The notes under the pieces are model-generated. The model did no database searches. It was given only the letters and a program-made list of their open reading frames with translations, and was not told where the DNA came from. Below are positions 6,711-11,822 of a stretch of DNA of 11,822 bases, in pieces (within the stretch, counting starts at the first letter, position 1; each line of letters begins with the position of its first letter). Source of the stretch: Rhodospirillales bacterium (lineage in GTDB: Bacteria > Pseudomonadota > Alphaproteobacteria > JAREAF01); NCBI GenBank assembly GCA_029240475.1, contig JAREAF010000041.1:1-11822 (forward strand), given 5' to 3'. The translations under genes and the position numbers were made by a program.

Positions 6711-8128
6711 AGCTGAACCTGACGACCATCGGCCTGGCGGCGCTTGCGGCGCTCGGCGGAGCCTTTTTCCTCGGCGGCCTCTATGGTCCCGCTCTGATGC
6801 AGAAGGGCGCGGAGGGCGCGCTCGGCGCCGCCCTGGCCAGCCCCGCCGCGGAGCAAATGGATGCGCAGCCGACCGCGGCCGCAGACCAGGGCCCGCAGGT
6901 TGCGCAGGGCGGGTCCCGCAAGGTCCTCTACTACCGCAACCCCATGGGCCTGCCGGACGTCTCGCCGGTCCCGAAGAAGGACTCGATGGGGATGGATTAC
7001 ATCCCCGTCTACGAGGGCGAGGGGCCGGAGGACGAGTCATCGGTTAAGGTGAGCCTCGAAAAGGTGCAGCGGCTCGGCGTTGTGACCGAGGCCGCGCAGC
7101 TCCGTGACGGGCTCGTGCGCACCGTGCGTGCGGTCGGCACCATCGCTCTAGACGAGAGGAGCATGGCCGCCGTCACCACCAAGATCGAGGGATGGGTCGA
7201 GCGCCTCCACCTCAACACGACCGGGCAGGCCGTCGTCAAAGGCGCGCCCATGCTGGAGATCTACAGTCCGGATCTCGTGTTGGCGCAGCAGGAATATGTG
7301 ATCGCCATCCGCGCCTCCGAAGCCGCCCGCGCAAGCGGCCGCAAGGACGAGATCGCCCTCGCCGAGCGGCTGGTCGAGGGCGCGGTCCAGCGGCTGCGCT
7401 ATCTCGACGTCTCGGACCTGGAGCTGGCGCGGCTGCGCGACAGCCGAACGGTCCGGCGGCGGCTCGTGCTGCGCGCCCCCTTCTCGGGCCAGGTGATGGA
7501 GAAGCGGGTGGTCGAGGGCATGCGGGTGATGCCGGGAGAACCGCTGTTCGAGCTTGCCGACCTGTCCACCGTCTGGGCGATCGCGGAAGTGTTCGAGCAG
7601 GATCTGGGGCTGGTCGAGATCGGGCAGCCGGTCGTGGTTTCGGTGGCCTCCTATCCCGGCGAGAGCTTCGCGGGGAAGGTGGATTTCATCTATCCCTCGG
7701 TCGATCCCGAGACCCGGACCGGCAGGATCAGGGTCGAGATCTCAAATCCGGATGCGCGGCTGAAGGAGCATATGTACGCGACGCTCGCCCTTACCGCGCA
7801 GGCGGCCAAAGGCGTGGCCGTCGTCGTGCCGGAGTCGGCGCTCCTGGACTCCGGCCGGCGCCAGGTCGTGCTGGTGGAGAAGGGCGAAGGGCGCTTCGAG
7901 CCCCGCGAGGTCAAGACCGGCATTCGCGCCGACGGCCTCGTCGAGATTTCGCAAGGGCTCGCGGCCGGCGAAAAGGTGGTCGTTCGCGCCAATTTCCTGA
8001 TCGATGCCGAGAGCAACCTTCAGGCCGCTTTGCGCGCCTTCATCGCCCCCGATGCCGGCGAGACTATCGCGCCCGAGCCCGCCGCGCCACCGGCGGGCCA
8101 GGCGCCCGCCGCCACCCCGATGAATTGA
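6707..8128 (+). CDS. cusB: RND efflux periplasmic adaptor, CusB family, with methionine-only heavy-metal-binding segment
   Basis: This 473-residue membrane-fusion protein links pump and outer-membrane channel and in CusB also passes Cu(I)/Ag(I) to the pump. The start is GTG 6707, overlapping the previous stop by 4 nt, with GGAGGGG at 6696-6702. Order: an N-terminal membrane anchor (about 7-27); an Ala-rich linker; a heavy-metal-binding segment at 74-102 with Met80, Met94 and Met96 and no cysteine (NPMGLPD, then DSMGMDYIPVY); barrel and lipoyl parts with a helical hairpin near 185-250; RAPFSGQV (256-263), where the lipoyl half resumes; further barrel (LADLSTVWAIAEV, 283-295); a membrane-proximal part to about 445; and a Pro/Ala-rich tail. 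Many relatives have a CPMHP...CPxCGM form of the metal segment; E. coli CusB, like this one, uses methionines. That favours monovalent Cu/Ag over divalent ions. Confidence 0.93.
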   Translation: MKLNLTTIGLAALAALGGAFFLGGLYGPALMQKGAEGALGAALASPAAEQMDAQPTAAADQGPQVAQGGSRKVLYYRNPMGLPDVSPVPKKDSMGMDYIPVYEGEGPEDESSVKVSLEKVQRLGVVTEAAQLRDGLVRTVRAVGTIALDERSMAAVTTKIEGWVERLHLNTTGQAVVKGAPMLEIYSPDLVLAQQEYVIAIRASEAARASGRKDEIALAERLVEGAVQRLRYLDVSDLELARLRDSRTVRRRLVLRAPFSGQVMEKRVVEGMRVMPGEPLFELADLSTVWAIAEVFEQDLGLVEIGQPVVVSVASYPGESFAGKVDFIYPSVDPETRTGRIRVEISNPDARLKEHMYATLALTAQAAKGVAVVVPESALLDSGRRQVVLVEKGEGRFEPREVKTGIRADGLVEISQGLAAGEKVVVRANFLIDAESNLQAALRAFIAPDAGETIAPEPAAPPAGQAPAATPMN

Positions 8129-8137
8129 GGCAGCTCC

Positions 8138-11100
8138 ATGATCGCAGCGATCATCCGCTGGTCGGCGGGAAACCGCTTCCTGGTCCTGCTTGCGACCGCG
8201 TTCGCCGTCGGCGCCGGCATCTATGCGGTCCGGAACATACCGCTCGACGCCATTCCGGATCTCTCCGACACGCAGGTGATCGTCTACACGGAGTATCCGG
8301 GTCAGGCGCCGCAGGTCGTGGAGGATCAGGTGTCCTATCCCCTGACCACCGCGATGATCAGCGTGCCGAAATCGAAGGCGGTGCGGGGATTCTCGTTTTT
8401 CGGCGTGTCCTTCGTTTATGTGATCTTCGAGGACGGCACGGACATCTACTGGGCGCGCAGCCGCGTCCTGGAGTATCTGAGCTTCGCGCAGCGCGCGCTG
8501 CCGCAGGGTGTGACGGCGACGCTCGGGCCCGACGCGACGGGCGTCGGCTGGGTCTATCAATATGCGGTGCTCGGCGCGCGCCACAGCCTGGCCGAGCTCA
8601 GGACGCTGCAGGACTGGTTCATCCGCTATCAGCTCGCGAAATCGGAGGGCGTGGCGGAGGTCGCCTCCGTCGGGGGCTTCGTCCAGCAGTATCAGGTGGT
8701 GGTTGACCCCGGAAGATTGCGGACCTTCGGCATCTCGCTGGAGGATGTCGGCACGGCGATCCGCAACAGCAATCGCGATGTCGGCGGACGTGTGGTCGAG
8801 CTCAGCGAGACCGAGTTCGTGGTGCGCGGCCGCGGTTACATCACCGGCATCGCCGATTTGGAGCAGGTGGTGCTGCGCAGCCGCCACGGCACGCCCGTGC
8901 TGCTCCGCGACCTGGCCCGCATCGAGCTCGGGCCGGACGAGCGTCGCGGCATAACCGAGCTTGACGGCGAGGGCGAGGTGGTCAGCGGCATCGCGCTGCA
9001 GCGCTACGGGGCGAACGCCCTGGACGTGATCGCCAACGTGCGGAGCAAGATTTCCGAGATCGCCGCAGGGCTGCCGGAATCGGTACGGATAGAGACGGTT
9101 TACGATCGATCGGAGCTGATCTACCGCGCCATTGACACCCTGACGCACACGCTCGTGGAGGAGAGCGTGGTGGTGGCTCTCGTCTGCATCCTCTTCCTGT
9201 TCCACCTCCGCAGCGCGCTGATCGCCATCATGATGCTGCCCGTCGGCGTTCTGATGGCGATCGCCGCGATGCACGCGCTTGGCGTGTCCTCGAACATCAT
9301 GAGCCTGGGCGGGATCGCCATCGCGGTCGGCGCCATGGTCGATGCCGCCATCGTCATGATCGAGAATGCGCACAAGCGGCTGGAGCGCGCGGGGCCGGAC
9401 GTGCCGCGTCACAAGGTGCTCATCGATGCCGCGGTCGAGGTCGGCCCCGCCCTCTTCTTCAGCCTTCTGGTGATCACCGTCTCCTTCCTTCCGGTCTTCG
9501 CCCTCGAGGCGCAGGAGGGGCGCATGTTCCGGCCGCTGGCTTTTACCAAGACCTTCGCCATGGCGGCGGCGGCGCTCCTCTCGGTGACGCTGGTTCCGGT
9601 GCTGATGCTGCTCTTCGTGCGCGGACGCATCCTGCCCGAACACAAGAACCCCCTGAACCGCCTGTTGATCTGGCTCTATCGACCGCTCATCCGCCTGGTC
9701 CTGAAGGCGCGCCTGCTTACGGTGCTCGCGGCTGTCGCGGCGGTCGGCGTCTCGGTCATCCCGCTGCAGAGGATCGGCACGGAGTTCATGCCGACTCTGA
9801 ACGAGGGCACCATCTTCTATATGCCGACCACGCTACCCGGCCTGTCGGTGACCAAGGCGGCCGAACTTCTGCAGACCCAGAACAAGATCATCAAGACCTT
9901 CCCCGAAGTCGCCTCCGTCTATGGCAAGGCGGGCCGCGCCGCGACCGCGACCGACCCCGCTCCGACCGAGATGATCGAGACGGTCATCAATCTGAGGCCG
10001 GAGTCCGAGTGGCGCCCGGGCTTGACCATCGACGGCCTGATCGCCGAGCTGGATGCGGCGCTGCAGTTCCCAGGCGTCAGCAACGCCTGGACCATGCCGA
10101 TCCGGGCGCGCATCGACATGCTCTCCACCGGCATCCGCACGCCGATCGGGATCAAGCTGTTCGGCCGCAATTACGAGGAGATGGACCGGGTGGCCCGCCA
10201 GATCGAGGCGGTCGTCCGCAAGGTCCCAGGAACGACCAGCGCCTTCGCCGAGCGGGCGGTCGGCAGCTACTATCTCGACATCGAGCCGGACCGGGAGCAG
10301 ATCGCCCGCTACGGCCTCACCGTGGGGGAGGTCCAGGACGTGATCGCCTCCGCCCTGGGCGGCGAGGCGGTCACGATCGCCGTCGAGGGACGCGAGCGAT
10401 ATGCGGTGACCGTCCGCTATCCGCGCGAGCTGCGCGACCGCCCGCAGGCGATCGCGACGGAGATCCTCGTCGCAACCCCCGACGGCGCGCAAGTGCCGCT
10501 CGGGCAGCTCGCCGACATCTCGCTGACCCAGGGCCCCTCCTCGATCCGCACCGAGAATGCCCAGCTCGCGCTCTATATCTTCGTCGACATGCGCGGGCGC
10601 GACATCGGCGGGTATGTGGAGGAAGCGCGGCAGGCCGTGGCCTCGCAGGTGCCCTTCCCGCCTGGAACCTACGCCGTATGGAGCGGTCAGTTCGAGTATC
10701 TGGAGCGCGCCAAGGCACGGCTGGCGATCGTGGTGCCGATCACCCTGCTGATCACCTTCGTGCTGCTGTACCTCAATTTTCGCAGGCTGACCGAGACGCT
10801 CATCGTCATGCTCTCCCTGCCCTTCGCCCTGGTGGGCGGGCTCTGGTACACGGATTGGCTCGACTTCAACATGTCCGTCGCCGTAGCGGTCGGCTTCATC
10901 GCTCTGGCCGGCGTCGCCGCGGAGACGGGCGTCATCATGCTCATATATCTTGAGAATGCCTGGGCCGAGCGGCGCGCCCGCGCGGCCGCCCAAGCGAGGT
11001 CCGCCACGCATGCGGACCTGGAGGCGGCGGTGATGGAGGGCGCCGTCGAGCGCGTCCGCCCCAAGATGATGACCGTCGTCGCGATCATGGCCGGGTTGCT

Positions 11101-11290
11101 GCCCATCCTGTGGAGCGACGGCACCGGGTCGGAGGTGATGCAGCGGATCGCGGTGCCGATGATCGGAGGTATGGTCTCCTCGACGGTGCTTACGCTCCTC
11201 GTCATCCCGGCGATCTACAGCCTGGTGAAGGGCTGGAGCCTTTCAGAGCGCCGCTCGCGCGCCGAAGCCGTGGCGCCTGCACGGCCCTGA
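8138..11290 (+). CDS. cusA: Heavy-metal RND efflux pump, CusA family, Cu(I)/Ag(I) type
   Basis: This 1050-residue inner-membrane proton/metal antiporter is essentially the length of E. coli CusA (1047). ATG 8138 follows GAGG at 7 nt and lies 9 nt after the adaptor stop. One membrane helix (about 12-30) and a periplasmic porter domain are followed by membrane segments at about 335-495, then the second helix-plus-porter half from 525 and the final helices at 860-1032. Proton-relay residues are present: D402 (GAMVDAAIVMIEN), E929 (GVAAETGV) and K976 (RVRPKMMT), equivalent to CusA D405, E939 and K984. The metal site is intact: M562 (FYMP), M612 (TEMIE) and M661 (IDMLSTG), equivalent to M573, M623 and M672, plus E614 and R658. 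Membrane methionine pairs are also kept (M407/M490, M400/M475, M388/M1001). The pair equivalent to M271/M755 is E268/A744. Cu(I)/Ag(I) specificity is a strong inference. Confidence 0.96.
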   Translation: MIAAIIRWSAGNRFLVLLATAFAVGAGIYAVRNIPLDAIPDLSDTQVIVYTEYPGQAPQVVEDQVSYPLTTAMISVPKSKAVRGFSFFGVSFVYVIFEDGTDIYWARSRVLEYLSFAQRALPQGVTATLGPDATGVGWVYQYAVLGARHSLAELRTLQDWFIRYQLAKSEGVAEVASVGGFVQQYQVVVDPGRLRTFGISLEDVGTAIRNSNRDVGGRVVELSETEFVVRGRGYITGIADLEQVVLRSRHGTPVLLRDLARIELGPDERRGITELDGEGEVVSGIALQRYGANALDVIANVRSKISEIAAGLPESVRIETVYDRSELIYRAIDTLTHTLVEESVVVALVCILFLFHLRSALIAIMMLPVGVLMAIAAMHALGVSSNIMSLGGIAIAVGAMVDAAIVMIENAHKRLERAGPDVPRHKVLIDAAVEVGPALFFSLLVITVSFLPVFALEAQEGRMFRPLAFTKTFAMAAAALLSVTLVPVLMLLFVRGRILPEHKNPLNRLLIWLYRPLIRLVLKARLLTVLAAVAAVGVSVIPLQRIGTEFMPTLNEGTIFYMPTTLPGLSVTKAAELLQTQNKIIKTFPEVASVYGKAGRAATATDPAPTEMIETVINLRPESEWRPGLTIDGLIAELDAALQFPGVSNAWTMPIRARIDMLSTGIRTPIGIKLFGRNYEEMDRVARQIEAVVRKVPGTTSAFAERAVGSYYLDIEPDREQIARYGLTVGEVQDVIASALGGEAVTIAVEGRERYAVTVRYPRELRDRPQAIATEILVATPDGAQVPLGQLADISLTQGPSSIRTENAQLALYIFVDMRGRDIGGYVEEARQAVASQVPFPPGTYAVWSGQFEYLERAKARLAIVVPITLLITFVLLYLNFRRLTETLIVMLSLPFALVGGLWYTDWLDFNMSVAVAVGFIALAGVAAETGVIMLIYLENAWAERRARAAAQARSATHADLEAAVMEGAVERVRPKMMTVVAIMAGLLPILWSDGTGSEVMQRIAVPMIGGMVSSTVLTLLVIPAIYSLVKGWSLSERRSRAEAVAPARP

Positions 11291-11317
11291 GGAGCAACGC
11301 AGCGTCGGCCGCGAGAT

Positions 11318-11680
11318 CTAGCCGCCGCACGGGCGCAAGGTCACGGGCTCGGTCCCGGGCACAAGCGCTGCGAGGCCTCGGCACCCCTGCCCCGCCCAGC
11401 AGAGCTGCCATTCGCCGGCCGCAGAGCGCGCCAGCACGATGTGGGGAAGCGGCTCCAGCTCGGGGCGCCAGCGCCACCAGCCGTCTTGCAGAACCGCGCC
11501 CTCGCCCGCCTCCATTCCCGCGCCGTTGGTCTGGATGCGGGCCTCGTCTATGACCAGGCCCTCGGCGGTCACCCTCCAGTCCTCATGCCAGTAGGCGCGC
11601 TCGACCGTGTGTTCCCAGACGAGGGTGAACGTTTCGAGGGGAAGCGTGACCACCTCGTCGCCGGCCAAGAGGCACAGCAT
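11318..11680 (-). CDS. DUF1850 domain protein, TRAP transporter-associated
   Basis: This 120-residue protein has the DUF1850 pattern: FTLVWEHTVER (18-28), the acidic WHEDW (31-35), GLVIDEARI (41-49), NGAGM (52-56), DGWWRWRP (66-73), a C-terminal LCW (93-95) and a terminal PCGG. Its biochemical role is not known. The family usually sits next to TAXI-type TRAP transporter genes, as it appears to here. I chose ATG 11680, which forms a TGATG junction with the upstream stop and gives the MLCLLAG start I associate with this family. GTG 11683 is one codon longer. The in-frame ATG at 11722 would overlap the upstream gene by over 40 nt and add a poor sequence. There is no clear signal peptide. It converges on the cusA-like gene with 27 bp between stops and no evident terminator. 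Confidence 0.85.
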   Translation of the reverse strand: MLCLLAGDEVVTLPLETFTLVWEHTVERAYWHEDWRVTAEGLVIDEARIQTNGAGMEAGEGAVLQDGWWRWRPELEPLPHIVLARSAAGEWQLCWAGQGCRGLAALVPGTEPVTLRPCGG

Positions 11681-11822
11681 CACGCGGCCGCCGCCGAGGC
11701 ACGCCGTCGCCGCTTCAGCCAATCGGTCAGCAGGAAGAGCAGCGCGAGCGCGAACCCGATCTCGTCCGTGATCGGCAGCGCCACCACGAGCAGGAACGCC
11801 GCGGCGGTGGCCAAGAGGCGCT
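11680..11822 (-). CDS. C-terminal 46 residues of a membrane protein, probably fused TRAP (TAXI-type) permease; N-terminus beyond window
   Basis: The minus strand is open from the window edge to TGA at 11682-11680. It encodes about 46 residues: a hydrophobic stretch, VALPITDEIGFALALLFLLTDW, then a basic KRRRR and an Ala-rich end. A short helix, an ITD/IG turn, a second helix and a basic cytoplasmic tail is how fused 4TM/12TM TRAP permeases of the TAXI type commonly end. A DUF1850 gene directly downstream, coupled by TGATG, supports this. Only the tail is visible, so identification depends mainly on the neighbour. Confidence 0.65.
   Translation of the reverse strand, partial: RLLATAAAFLLVVALPITDEIGFALALLFLLTDWLKRRRRASAAAA

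Noticed and set aside
7742..9643. A long minus-strand open frame (about 630 codons) opposite the cusB- and cusA-like genes
   Set aside because: Its translation is His/Arg/Asp-rich, typical of the antisense of a GC-rich gene, while the plus strand encodes conserved pump and adaptor motifs.
11681..11722. Longer start for the DUF1850 protein at ATG 11722
   Set aside because: It overlaps the upstream membrane-protein end by over 40 nt and adds residues unlike the family start; the TGATG junction at 11680 is more natural.

Overview
The window is GC-rich DNA with strong G/C third-position bias, dense operons, GGAGG-type ribosome binding sites and GTG starts at overlapping genes. This, the protein types and a C/G-tract palindromic repeat at 1369-1460 suggest an alphaproteobacterium, probably Hyphomicrobiales. 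That placement is inference from style; no rRNA or marker gene is present.

Left block (1-4723, minus strand). This is a compact polyamine-type uptake and oxidation operon read from high to low coordinates. The order is substrate-binding protein, ATPase, two permeases, and the N-terminal part of an aldehyde dehydrogenase cut by the window edge. Order and protein sequences match Escherichia coli ydcSTUVW(patD). The likely logic is import of a polyamine-like cation such as putrescine, followed by oxidation of the derived aminoaldehyde. The reading frames are closely packed. The two interruptions are an 84-nt gap with a perfect 11-bp hairpin after the binding-protein gene, and a 102-nt gap almost filled by the palindromic repeat.

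Middle (4724-4984). A 261-bp divergent intergenic region separates the polyamine operon from a plus-strand operon. It holds one plausible plus-strand sigma70-like promoter (TTGAGC-17-CAGAAT). No regulator gene is present.

Right block (4985-11290, plus strand). This is a Cus-type Cu(I)/Ag(I) efflux operon: a small exported cysteine-rich protein of unknown function, an outer-membrane factor (CusC-like), a periplasmic adaptor with an N-terminal methionine-only heavy-metal-binding segment (CusB-like), and an RND pump (CusA-like). The pump keeps the proton-relay residues and the three-methionine metal site of E. coli CusA. By my alignment it lacks the periplasmic methionine pair equivalent to M271/M755. 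There is no cusF and no cusRS or cueR-like gene in the window.

Far right (11318-11822, minus strand). A DUF1850 gene is coupled by a TGATG junction to the end of a membrane protein that looks like a fused TRAP (TAXI-type) permease. It converges on the pump gene with 27 bp between stop codons.

I found no tRNA, rRNA, CRISPR array, transposase or phage gene. Nothing here is a clearly undescribed system. The less familiar elements are the cysteine-rich operon leader, the altered methionine path in the pump, and the dyad repeat that appears to supply a ribosome binding site.
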